From positions 19,739-44,988 of the forward strand of contig CAJUHG010000015.1 of NCBI GenBank assembly GCA_910586005.1: a stretch of 25,250 nucleotides of DNA. The letters are read 5' to 3'. Source of the stretch: an uncultured Lachnospiraceae bacterium (GTDB lineage: Bacteria; Bacillota; Clostridia; Lachnospirales; Lachnospiraceae). Position numbers and translations under genes: made by a program. This document shows, piece by piece, positions 1 through 6,981 of this stretch. Position 1 is the first letter of the stretch; each line of letters starts with the position of its first letter. The notes under the pieces were generated by a model, which was not told where the DNA came from, searched no databases, and saw only the letters and a program-made list of their open reading frames with translations.

Positions 1-282
1 GCTCAGCAGTTAAGCCGAAAGCTGTATGAATGGATGGAAACGCCAGAAAGCTACAGAGATTATAGTCATAGTTGTATTAAAATAGGAGAGATTTATCAAA
101 GACAAGGAAAACTAGACGAAGCACTTAAAATATATGAAAAAGCTCAGCAGTTAAGCCGAAAGCTGTATGAATGGATGGAAACGCCAGAAAGCTACAAAGA
201 GATTATAATGTGTTGTATCAAAATAGAAGAGATTTACCGAAAGCAAGGAAACTTAGACGAGGCACTTGAAATTTGTGAAGAA
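1..282 (+). repeat. Two tandem 141-bp coding repeats
   Basis: Bases 1-55 recur almost exactly from base 142, and the homology continues more loosely to the end of each unit. The period is 141 bp (47 codons). It encodes the TPR units of the truncated gene. The linker half is nearly identical at DNA level while the helical half has diverged, which suggests recent duplication or gene conversion. Confidence 0.85.
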
Positions 283-309
283 ATTATAGCATTAATGAAA
301 AAGTTATAA
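1..309 (+). CDS. Tetratricopeptide-repeat protein, C-terminal end (5' truncated by window)
   Basis: The reading frame is open from base 1 and ends at TAA 307-309, so the gene begins upstream of the window. The 102 visible residues contain two copies of a 47-residue unit with TPR features (GEIYQRQGKLDEALKIYEK and EEIYRKQGNLDEALEICEE), each preceded by the linker AQQLSRKLYEWMETPESY. The long unit resembles the extended TPRs used in protein-protein interaction scaffolds rather than the minimal 34-residue form. No catalytic domain is visible; one may lie upstream. The next genes are a SUKH protein and an ADP-ribosylglycohydrolase, so a role in a toxin/immunity or signalling locus is possible but only inferred. 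In-frame codons continue past the stop (see 310-429). Confidence 0.8.
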   Translation, partial: AQQLSRKLYEWMETPESYRDYSHSCIKIGEIYQRQGKLDEALKIYEKAQQLSRKLYEWMETPESYKEIIMCCIKIEEIYRKQGNLDEALEICEEIIALMKKL

Positions 310-429
310 GAAAACAGGCAAAGCGGATATTCACAATACCCACAGGGCACAATGTACCCGCAGAGCATGATATACTCGCAGGGTACATTGTCTGTTTGGC
401 TGTTAATAGGAAATTGCAATTGCTTGTAA
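310..429 (+). repeat. Three 18-bp repeats and a hairpin after the TPR stop
   Basis: Three head-to-tail 18-bp units (340-357, 358-375, 376-393) follow the TPR stop codon in the same frame. They would encode PQGTMY, PQSMIY and SQGTLS, and the frame stays open to TAA 427-429. The same bases form a hairpin: 350-359 pairs perfectly with 381-390 (10 bp), with further pairs inside. It could be a terminator-like structure without a T run, or the relic of a longer Gln/Tyr-rich C-terminal tail. No start codon or ribosome binding site of its own is seen. Confidence 0.55.
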
Positions 430-451
430 TAATGTAGAAATGGAGGAAACT

Positions 452-1204
452 ATGGCAATGATATATCATGTAACAGCAATTGATATTTTAAAAATACTTG
501 GTTACACGGAGCCTACAGGCAAGAAAGAATTGGAAATTTTTGAAAAAGAAAATAACTTAAAATTGCCAAGATTATTATTTGAATTTTTAAGTTTGGCAAA
601 AGATAATCCTTTACTTGGAACTGCAGATATTTGGAATTTTCCATACTTCTCCTATGAGGACATTGAAGAAAGAATTGAGGAAGACAAAGAATATTGGGAG
701 GAAAATCCAGAATCTTGCGCTGAAGATGAATACTTTGCATTTTCACAAATTCCTGTAGAACAATGGTCAAATTATGTTGCAAATTATTTACAAATTGGTA
801 GCGATTATGCAGCAGGGGTAGTTAATTTTGGCATTTGTGTTGAAGATTTAACACAAGAGAATCCGCCTGTATATATACTAAATGAAGCAGATACTTTGAA
901 AGATTGGAACATGTTTTATCATACCTTATCTGATTATCTTATGAGTGTTCTCTGTGATGTGCTCGTTTGTGTTCAATATCATACAGCAAAAAGAGTTTTA
1001 CAGAAAAAAGGATGGAATTTCTTTGAATACAAAAACTTAGAAGATGTCCAGAAACAGTTATCCCAAAGAAACATTGATTTATCTGCAATGAAAAAATATC
1101 CTTCCCTTTATGGGGAAGATGAATTTTATCGTTGTTGTTACTGTGAAGAAGAAAAAGCATGTTTTGTAATAACAAATGATGTGGCTTTGTTAATGTTACA
1201 ATAA
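452..1204 (+). CDS. SUKH (SMI1/KNR4) family protein, possible immunity protein
   Basis: The 250-residue protein has the SUKH-type N-terminal pattern: a helix ending in LEIFEKENNLKLPRLLFEFL (about residues 27-46), where a family member typically has ExxFEKxxxxxLPxxxxxFL. An acidic, aromatic-rich middle and a C-terminal segment near VYILNEADTLKDW follow. SUKH proteins act in the cytoplasm and many neutralise polymorphic or contact-dependent toxins; others have unrelated roles. The start at 452 is chosen because GGAGG at 442-446 lies 5 nt upstream; an in-frame ATG at 440 overlaps that site and is unlikely. No signal peptide or membrane segment is seen. It lies between a TPR gene and an ADP-ribosylglycohydrolase, and no toxin is visible. 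Family assignment is fairly good; the immunity role is inferred. Confidence 0.72.
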   Translation: MAMIYHVTAIDILKILGYTEPTGKKELEIFEKENNLKLPRLLFEFLSLAKDNPLLGTADIWNFPYFSYEDIEERIEEDKEYWEENPESCAEDEYFAFSQIPVEQWSNYVANYLQIGSDYAAGVVNFGICVEDLTQENPPVYILNEADTLKDWNMFYHTLSDYLMSVLCDVLVCVQYHTAKRVLQKKGWNFFEYKNLEDVQKQLSQRNIDLSAMKKYPSLYGEDEFYRCCYCEEEKACFVITNDVALLMLQ

Positions 1205-1277
1205 GCAGTTGAAACTGTATGTAGGAATATGTTTAAGTGATAGTAATATCTATGTTTAAATTATAAGGAGAATTATT

Positions 1278-2210
1278 TTGAGAGCAGTTTATGATGGTAT
1301 TATTGGTTTGGCTATAGGTGATGCATTGGGTGTACCAGTTGAATTTAAAACTAGAATGGAAATAGCAAAAAATCCAGTTGTTGCTATGAGAGCATATGGA
1401 ACTCATAATCAGCCAATGGGAACTTGGTCTGATGATACAAGTTTAACCTTGGCTTTACTTGATAGTTTGGCTAGCAAAGGTAAGATAGATTATAAAGATA
1501 TTATGGATAGATTCTCTGATTGGCTTTTGTATAGTGAATATACTGCAAATGGAGATGTTTTTGATGTGGGCAATTCAACTAGGGCAGCAATAATCAACTA
1601 TGGACAAGGGAGAAACCCATTAGAGTGTGGAGGAACATCTAAATATGAAAATGGAAATGGTTCCTTAATGAGAATCCTTCCAATTGCATATTATTTAAGC
1701 AAAAATGGAAATGGTACATTAGAATCTCAAATGCAGATCGTACATAATATATCATCGTTGACACACAGACACCCTATTAGTCTGATTGGATGTGGAATTT
1801 ATATCAATGTGGCTATGAAATTATTGTTAGATGGTAAACCTCTATATCAAAGCGTAGAACAAGGGATAAAAGAAGCTTATGAATATTATAAAATTAAAAT
1901 GTCAAAGTATATCAATGCCTATCACAGATTGGAAAATTTAGAATTATTTTTATGCTTATCTGATTCAGATATCCAAAGTAGTGGCTATGTAGTGGATACT
2001 TTGGAAGCAGCATTGTGGTGTTTATTAAAAACAGATTCTTATAAGACTTGTGTATTAAAAGCAGTAAATTTGGGAGATGATGCAGATACAGTTGGGGCTG
2101 TTGCTGGTGGTTTAGCTGGAATTTATTATGGAATTGATAATATTCCAAGGGATTGGATAGAGGTTATAGCAAAAAGAGAATATATAAAGAAATTGAGTGA
2201 AAAATTATAA
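1278..2210 (+). CDS. ADP-ribosylglycohydrolase (DraG/ARH family)
   Basis: This 310-residue enzyme should hydrolyse the bond between ADP-ribose and a modified protein or nucleic acid, in the cytoplasm. The di-magnesium site motifs are present: GDALGVPVE (14-22), GTWSDDTSL (48-56, with D52, D53 and T54) and the C-terminal GDDADTVGAVAGG (266-278). A central THRHP motif is also present. Its length matches the family. The start is TTG at 1278, supported by AAGGAG at 1265-1270 with 7-nt spacing. It follows the SUKH gene by 73 nt in the same direction, so they may be co-transcribed. In nitrogen fixers DraG reactivates nitrogenase reductase, but no nif context exists here. Relatives serve as immunity to ADP-ribosylating toxins or in NAD and phage-defence metabolism; the target cannot be told from sequence. 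Confidence 0.9.
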   Translation: MRAVYDGIIGLAIGDALGVPVEFKTRMEIAKNPVVAMRAYGTHNQPMGTWSDDTSLTLALLDSLASKGKIDYKDIMDRFSDWLLYSEYTANGDVFDVGNSTRAAIINYGQGRNPLECGGTSKYENGNGSLMRILPIAYYLSKNGNGTLESQMQIVHNISSLTHRHPISLIGCGIYINVAMKLLLDGKPLYQSVEQGIKEAYEYYKIKMSKYINAYHRLENLELFLCLSDSDIQSSGYVVDTLEAALWCLLKTDSYKTCVLKAVNLGDDADTVGAVAGGLAGIYYGIDNIPRDWIEVIAKREYIKKLSEKL

Positions 2211-2225
2211 TAAAAAACATGAAAA

Positions 2226-2426
2226 TAGACAAAGCAGATATTTAAAGACAACCTTGCCATTTTTGTAGGCACATACTATGTAAGACATAGTAATTTTATG
2301 TATGTGCTTCTACCATTTACTAATATTTATCTTGGAAATAGATTGAATTTTCAGCAAGACGATTTTGCTATTACTTATCATCGTGAAAAGCTTATGAAGT
2401 GAAAAGATAAATATCTGTTTTGTCTA
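2226..2426. repeat. MITE-like element with 19-bp terminal inverted repeats
   Basis: Bases 2226-2244 and 2408-2426 are inverted copies matching at 18 of 19 positions, enclosing about 160 bp without a gene. Inside, 2269-2276 pairs with 2300-2307 (8 bp), extended by 2265-2268 with 2310-2313 across a 2-nt bulge. The 5' arm resembles the bases just after the TPR gene (about 310-330). The layout fits a small non-autonomous mobile element or a large intergenic hairpin serving as a terminator for the glycohydrolase gene. No clear target-site duplication was found. Confidence 0.5.
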
Positions 2427-2485
2427 GTAGTTTAAAAATAATAGTTATATATTGTATTAATATAAATCAAAATAATGTGTATCTT

Positions 2486-2784
2486 TTAATATTTAACTCC
2501 TGAAATTGCCACTCTATTTATAAGTTGATTAGAAAAAATTGCTATACTAATTCTATTTCCTTCTGTAATTTCTTCATTATCTTTTTGAACAGTTACTTCT
2601 TCTTCAGTAATATATATTTCTGTAAATTCTAATAACATAGAATTATAATCTTTTTCCAATATATCAGGATAAAAGGTTTGAATAAATGCGCCTGTAAATT
2701 TTTCAAAAGTTTCTTTTTTTAATCCATATTGAATATTTAACACTGCTGCATGAATGTCAACAATAAAATCAATTTCTTTTTCAT
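2486..2784 (-). pseudogene. Small hypothetical gene with a probable frameshift near its start
   Basis: An open frame of 85 codons runs from a GTG at 2743 to the stop at 2486, and the same frame is open back to a stop near 2803 but has no ATG. A good start signal exists in another frame: ATG at 2784 with AGGGGT at 2797-2792, 7 nt away. That ATG meets a stop after 15 codons. One extra A in the five-base A run at 2777-2781 would join it to the long frame and give a 99-residue protein beginning MKKEIDFIVDIHAAV. The predicted product is acidic, has no signal peptide, and belongs to no family I recognise. It may be a decayed gene, a phase-variable gene, a sequencing error, or a genuine GTG-started short protein. 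Confidence 0.42.
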
Positions 2785-2965
2785 AATATTTACCCCTAAT
2801 TTATAATGCATTTATGATATAAAAATAAAATGACATTTTATCTTTATATTACAATTAGTTTAAATAAATATGATATAAATTTCAAGTGATTTTTTAATGA
2901 TATCTTTTATAAACAATGGATGTTTTTATATCATAAGAAAAAATTTATAAAATTTTCATACAATT

Positions 2966-2992
2966 TTAGCACTCACCTATTGACAGTGCTAA
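2966..2992. promoter_or_regulatory. CIRCE operator (HrcA binding site) upstream of clpB
   Basis: TTAGCACTC at 2966-2974, a 9-nt spacer and CAGTGCTAA at 2984-2992 match the CIRCE consensus TTAGCACTC-N9-GAGTGCTAA at 17 of 18 arm positions. HrcA binds this element and represses heat-shock genes until stress. It overlaps the -35 box of the clpB promoter, a good place for direct repression. Confidence 0.92.
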
Positions 2993-3008
2993 CAATCAGT
3001 GGTATTGT
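2980..3008 (+). promoter_or_regulatory. Sigma-A promoter of clpB
   Basis: TTGACA (2980-2985) and TATTGT (3003-3008) are separated by 17 nt. The -35 box sits inside the CIRCE element, so HrcA binding would block RNA polymerase. The predicted transcript start is near 3015, leaving a leader of about 120 nt. AT-rich DNA between about 2803 and 2960 holds no gene that I can support. Confidence 0.8.
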
Positions 3009-3016
3009 TATATCAG

Positions 3017-3053
3017 AAATAGAACAATATTGTTGTATGAAATCGTTCTATTT
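3017..3053. repeat. Inverted repeat in the clpB leader
   Basis: AAATAGAAC (3017-3025) and GTTCTATTT (3045-3053) are perfect 9-bp inverted copies around a 19-nt loop. They lie at the very start of the predicted clpB transcript, so they could form a 5' stabilising hairpin, a heat-responsive structure or a second operator. Confidence 0.5.
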
Positions 3054-3133
3054 ACCAACACTAACAATCGTAAACTTTTATTATGCTCAACTTGTTGTTT
3101 CGATAGATACCCAAGAGGGAAGGAGGAACCCTT

Positions 3134-5719
3134 ATGAACATTCAAAAATTTACACAAAAGTCAATAGAGGCCATCAATGGTTGTGAAAAGTTGGCATATG
3201 AATATGGCAATCAAGAAATAGAGCAAGAGCATTTGTTGGTTTCCCTTTTACTGCAAGAAGATGGTTTAATTCCCAAGTTAATAGAGAAAATGGAAATCAA
3301 TAAAGAACATTTTATTCAAAATGCCCAAAATCATTTGGCAAAACGAGTGAAAGTTTCTGGCGGACAGATTTACATGGGACAAAATTTAAATAAAGTATTA
3401 GTGAGTGCAGAAGATGAAGCAAAAAAAATGGGGGATGAATATGTCTCTGTAGAACATTTATTTTTAACGTTGTTAAAATATCCCAATCAGGCTTTAAAAG
3501 AAATTTTCAAGGAATATGGAATTACAAGAGACCGTTTTTTACAGGCTTTGGCTACTGTACGAGGAAATCAAAAGGTAGTTTCTGACAATCCAGAAGCCAT
3601 TTATGATACCTTGACCAAATATGGTTATGATATGGTGGAACGTGCAAAGGAACAAAAATTAGATCCAGTCATTGGACGTGACAATGAGATTCGCAATGTA
3701 GTCCGTATTCTATCAAGAAAAACAAAAAACAATCCTGTTTTAATTGGAGAACCAGGCGTAGGAAAAACAGCCGTAGTAGAAGGCTTGGCACAGAGAATTG
3801 TACGAGGTGACGTTCCAGAAGGTTTAAAAGATAAGCGTTTGTTTGCATTAGATATGGGAGCTTTGGTAGCAGGCGCTAAGTATCGAGGGGAATTTGAGGA
3901 ACGTTTAAAGGCAGTATTAGATGAAATAAAAAATAGTGATGGTCAGATTATTTTATTTATTGATGAACTTCACACAATTGTTGGCGCAGGAAAAACAGAT
4001 GGCGCTATGGATGCAGGGCAGCTTTTAAAACCTATGTTAGCTCGTGGAGAACTGCATTGTATTGGTGCTACTACTTTAGATGAATATAGAGAATATATTG
4101 AAAAAGATGCCGCCTTAGAGCGAAGATTCCAACCTGTACTTGTAGAAGAGCCAACGGTAGAAGATACGATTTCTATTTTGCGAGGATTAAAAGATCGTTA
4201 TGAGGTATTTCATGGTGTAAAAATTACAGATTCTGCATTGGTATCTGCTGCAATATTGTCTAACCGTTATATTAGCGACCGATTTTTGCCAGATAAAGCC
4301 ATTGATTTAGTAGATGAAGCATGTGCCTTAATAAAGACAGAGTTAGATTCTATGCCTACCGAACTAGATGAGTTACAGCGTAGAGTTATGCAAATGGAAA
4401 TTGAAGAAGCTGCTTTGAAAAAAGAAGAAGATCGTTTAAGTAAAGATCGTTTAGCGGCTTTGCAAAAAGAACTTGCTGATTTAAAGAATGATTTTCAATC
4501 GAAGAAGGCACAGTGGGACAATGAGAAAAAATCTGTAGAAAAAGTGCAAAAACTGCGTGAAGAATTGGAAACTATCAATAGTGAGATTGCCAAGGCTCAG
4601 CAAAATTATGATTTGGAAAAAGCAGCAGAGTTGCAATATGGAACAAAACCAGAATTACAGCGTCAATTGGAGATAGAGGAAGAACAAGTAAAAAATAAAG
4701 ACTTACGTCTCGTTCATGAAAATGTAAGCGAGGAAGAAATTGCTCGTATTATTTCTAGATGGACAGGGATTCCAGTTGCAAAATTAACAGAAAGTGAGCG
4801 AAATAAAACACTTCATTTAGATGAAGAACTTCATAAGCGAGTCATCGGACAAGAAGAAGGTGTTACCAAGGTAACAGAAGCGATTATTCGTTCTAAAGCT
4901 GGTATTAAAGATCCAAGCAAGCCTATTGGCTCTTTCTTATTCCTTGGTCCTACTGGAGTAGGAAAAACAGAACTTGCCAAGGCTTTGGCCGCTAGTTTAT
5001 TTGATGATGAAAATAATATGGTGCGAATTGATATGAGTGAATATATGGAGAAATATTCTGTTTCTCGTTTAATTGGAGCGCCTCCAGGATATGTAGGATA
5101 TGAGGAAGGAGGACAATTGACAGAAGCAGTACGTAGAAAACCATACTCTGTAGTGTTATTTGATGAGGTGGAAAAGGCACATCCTGATGTATTTAATGTA
5201 CTGCTGCAAGTATTAGATGATGGACGTATCACAGATTCACAAGGTCGTACCGTAGATTTTAAAAATACTATTTTAATTATGACCTCAAATCTGGGCTCTT
5301 CTTATCTATTAGAAGGGATTGAGGAAAATGGTGAGATTAAGCCCGAATGTGAAACTGCTGTTATGAGTGAATTGCGCAGTAATTTCCGTCCAGAATTTCT
5401 AAATCGTTTGGATGAAATTATATTATTTAAACCTTTGACCAAGAATCATATTGGAAATATCATTCATTTGCAGATGGCAGATTTAAATAGACGTCTGATA
5501 GAGCGAGAAGTGTCTGTAGAATTGTCACAAGAAGCACAAGCCTTTATTGTGGAACATGGTTATGACCCAGTTTATGGAGCAAGACCCTTAAAAAGATATT
5601 TACAAAAGACAGTAGAAACTCTTGCAGCAAAATTGATTTTGGCAGATAAGGTAAAAGCAAAAGATATTATTTTAATTGGTGTGGAAAAGGATGCATTAAT
5701 TGCAAAATGTAAAGAATAA
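3134..5719 (+). CDS. clpB: ATP-dependent disaggregase ClpB
   Basis: ClpB is a cytoplasmic hexameric AAA+ machine that works with DnaK to pull proteins out of aggregates after stress. The 861 residues match the family length and show all parts: Clp N-domain (about 1-145), first ATPase with Walker A GEPGVGKT (205-212), Walker B FIDE (D277, E278) and arginine pair R330-R331, a long middle coiled coil (about 405-525) that separates ClpB from ClpA/ClpC, and second ATPase with GPTGVGKT (605-612), D677-E678 and R758. No ClpP-binding IGF/L loop was noticed. The ATG has a strong AAGGAGG at about 3119-3125. The gene stands alone behind a CIRCE-controlled promoter. No fault is seen in the sequence. Confidence 0.98.
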   Translation: MNIQKFTQKSIEAINGCEKLAYEYGNQEIEQEHLLVSLLLQEDGLIPKLIEKMEINKEHFIQNAQNHLAKRVKVSGGQIYMGQNLNKVLVSAEDEAKKMGDEYVSVEHLFLTLLKYPNQALKEIFKEYGITRDRFLQALATVRGNQKVVSDNPEAIYDTLTKYGYDMVERAKEQKLDPVIGRDNEIRNVVRILSRKTKNNPVLIGEPGVGKTAVVEGLAQRIVRGDVPEGLKDKRLFALDMGALVAGAKYRGEFEERLKAVLDEIKNSDGQIILFIDELHTIVGAGKTDGAMDAGQLLKPMLARGELHCIGATTLDEYREYIEKDAALERRFQPVLVEEPTVEDTISILRGLKDRYEVFHGVKITDSALVSAAILSNRYISDRFLPDKAIDLVDEACALIKTELDSMPTELDELQRRVMQMEIEEAALKKEEDRLSKDRLAALQKELADLKNDFQSKKAQWDNEKKSVEKVQKLREELETINSEIAKAQQNYDLEKAAELQYGTKPELQRQLEIEEEQVKNKDLRLVHENVSEEEIARIISRWTGIPVAKLTESERNKTLHLDEELHKRVIGQEEGVTKVTEAIIRSKAGIKDPSKPIGSFLFLGPTGVGKTELAKALAASLFDDENNMVRIDMSEYMEKYSVSRLIGAPPGYVGYEEGGQLTEAVRRKPYSVVLFDEVEKAHPDVFNVLLQVLDDGRITDSQGRTVDFKNTILIMTSNLGSSYLLEGIEENGEIKPECETAVMSELRSNFRPEFLNRLDEIILFKPLTKNHIGNIIHLQMADLNRRLIEREVSVELSQEAQAFIVEHGYDPVYGARPLKRYLQKTVETLAAKLILADKVKAKDIILIGVEKDALIAKCKE

Positions 5720-5755
5720 TAGTTTGTTATGATTCACCACTATGGTAATCTTATG

Positions 5756-5867
5756 AAACAAAGAGATAATAAATAGCCATAGCCTGCATCATATATCCAT
5801 CTTATTTTGAGAATAAAATATATTATGTAGATTATGGCTAAAATATTACTGAAAAATCTCTTGTTTT
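5756..5867. terminator. Large nested inverted repeat between clpB and the convergent gene
   Basis: Outer arms 5756-5767 and 5856-5867 pair with one bulge, inner arms 5774-5781 and 5833-5840 pair perfectly (8 bp), and a smaller AT hairpin lies at the centre. It lies between convergent genes and probably serves as a bidirectional terminator. Its 11-nt core at 5778-5788 recurs downstream of hsp20, so it may also be an interspersed palindromic repeat. Confidence 0.55.
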
Positions 5868-5895
5868 AAATTTAATACTATAAAAATATTTAATC

Positions 5896-6981
5896 TTATA
5901 TTTCAACTTCTATTCCAGCAAGTTCTAAATTTATAGAAAAATAATCCGTTCCATTTCTTGCATCAAATCTTTCTGCAATGGATTTTGCCTGTTGATATAT
6001 CCAAATTTCTAGTTCTGGAAGCTGATAAATTCCATCTTCTCGATAACAAGAAATTTGTTCTGGAAGATTTAAGTGGAAAGTATCATTCTTTTTTCTAAGT
6101 TGGCGCAGTACAGTCCAGACACCTTTGTAGAAATCATACATTAATTTTTGATTCCACATTCCTATAATCCAAGGAAAACTTTTTTCCATTAAGTCTATCG
6201 CAATTTCCAAATCAGAATAGGCAAAACAACGAAGAACAGCACCAATATAAGAAAGGTCACTTTTGTCTCTATGAGCAATTCGTTTTAATTCTCTTGCATA
6301 AGGAAGAGCAGTTTTTAAATCTCCACGGTCCATAGCATCTTCAATATATGCCAATAACATAAGATGTGGTGTGTCACTACAAAAGCGAATACGTTTCTGT
6401 TTGATGGGTTTTGCCATTTCTTCTGCCCCTGCAAAATCATCCATTAGAAGATGTAAACGTACCCCATAGCATCGTTCACAAGCACGACAGTCTGACAAAG
6501 CGTCTCGGCCTGTTTTCCAAAATTTCTGAAAGTATGCAAAGGCTTTCTGTTTATCTAAATAAATATGAAAGCGGCACATTTGCCACCAATATACACGATG
6601 TCCAAGATGAAAGCGTTTTATTAGTAGATGAAATTGTTCCATCATAGATTCCCATTGCTCTAAAGGAATCTGTGGCAAAGAGACAACAGGATCGATAGCC
6701 ATCTGAGTTATCATCAAATACATTTCTCTGCCATCTGGTCCTAATACTTCTGGATGTTCCTCAAAAATGGTACCAAACTCAATTGCTGCAGGCATTGCTT
6801 TTGGTGGATCATCATGGAAGGTTGCCTCATAGGCATATTCATAACGGAACAGCATCCTATAATAATGGTCTTTTGCTTCATCTGCTTGTTGAATGGCAGA
6901 TAACAATGCTGCCATTTTAACAGAACCGCTTAGTCTGTCAAGCTGCTGTGATAGAGCAGCTCCATGAAAGTTATTTTTCAT
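5896..6981 (-). CDS. Helical-repeat (TPR-like) protein paired with the HSP90-family gene
   Basis: I do not recognise a named family. The 361-residue product is almost entirely predicted helix, with amphipathic helix pairs like a TPR solenoid (for example DRGDLKTALPYARELKRIA). It has no signal peptide or membrane segment, so it is probably cytoplasmic. A CRACERC cluster near residues 165-175 could bind a metal or form a disulfide. The start is ATG at 6981, because GGAGG lies 5 nt upstream; an upstream in-frame TTG at 6993 lacks such support. Its start overlaps the stop of the HSP90-family gene by 11 nt, which implies translational coupling. In eukaryotes many HSP90 co-chaperones are TPR proteins, so an adaptor or client-recruiting role is a reasonable inference, but nothing shows it directly. 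Confidence 0.8.
   Translation of the reverse strand: MKNNFHGAALSQQLDRLSGSVKMAALLSAIQQADEAKDHYYRMLFRYEYAYEATFHDDPPKAMPAAIEFGTIFEEHPEVLGPDGREMYLMITQMAIDPVVSLPQIPLEQWESMMEQFHLLIKRFHLGHRVYWWQMCRFHIYLDKQKAFAYFQKFWKTGRDALSDCRACERCYGVRLHLLMDDFAGAEEMAKPIKQKRIRFCSDTPHLMLLAYIEDAMDRGDLKTALPYARELKRIAHRDKSDLSYIGAVLRCFAYSDLEIAIDLMEKSFPWIIGMWNQKLMYDFYKGVWTVLRQLRKKNDTFHLNLPEQISCYREDGIYQLPELEIWIYQQAKSIAERFDARNGTDYFSINLELAGIEVEI

Noticed and set aside
1278..2210. Nitrogenase-reactivating DraG in the strict sense
   Set aside because: The fold agrees, but no nif or draT gene is near; only the general ADP-ribosylglycohydrolase name is supported.
2821..2845. Palindrome ATAAAATG-A-CATTTTAT as an operator
   Set aside because: It is made almost only of A and T in very AT-rich DNA and lies at no clear promoter; chance is likely.
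2920..3186. Forward-strand open frame before and over the clpB start
   Set aside because: It covers the CIRCE element and promoter, has no ribosome binding site, and overlaps clpB in another frame.
4831..5232. Long reverse-strand open frame inside clpB
   Set aside because: It lies wholly in the conserved second ATPase domain of clpB and has a low-quality Ser/Thr/Pro-rich translation; a shadow of the real gene.
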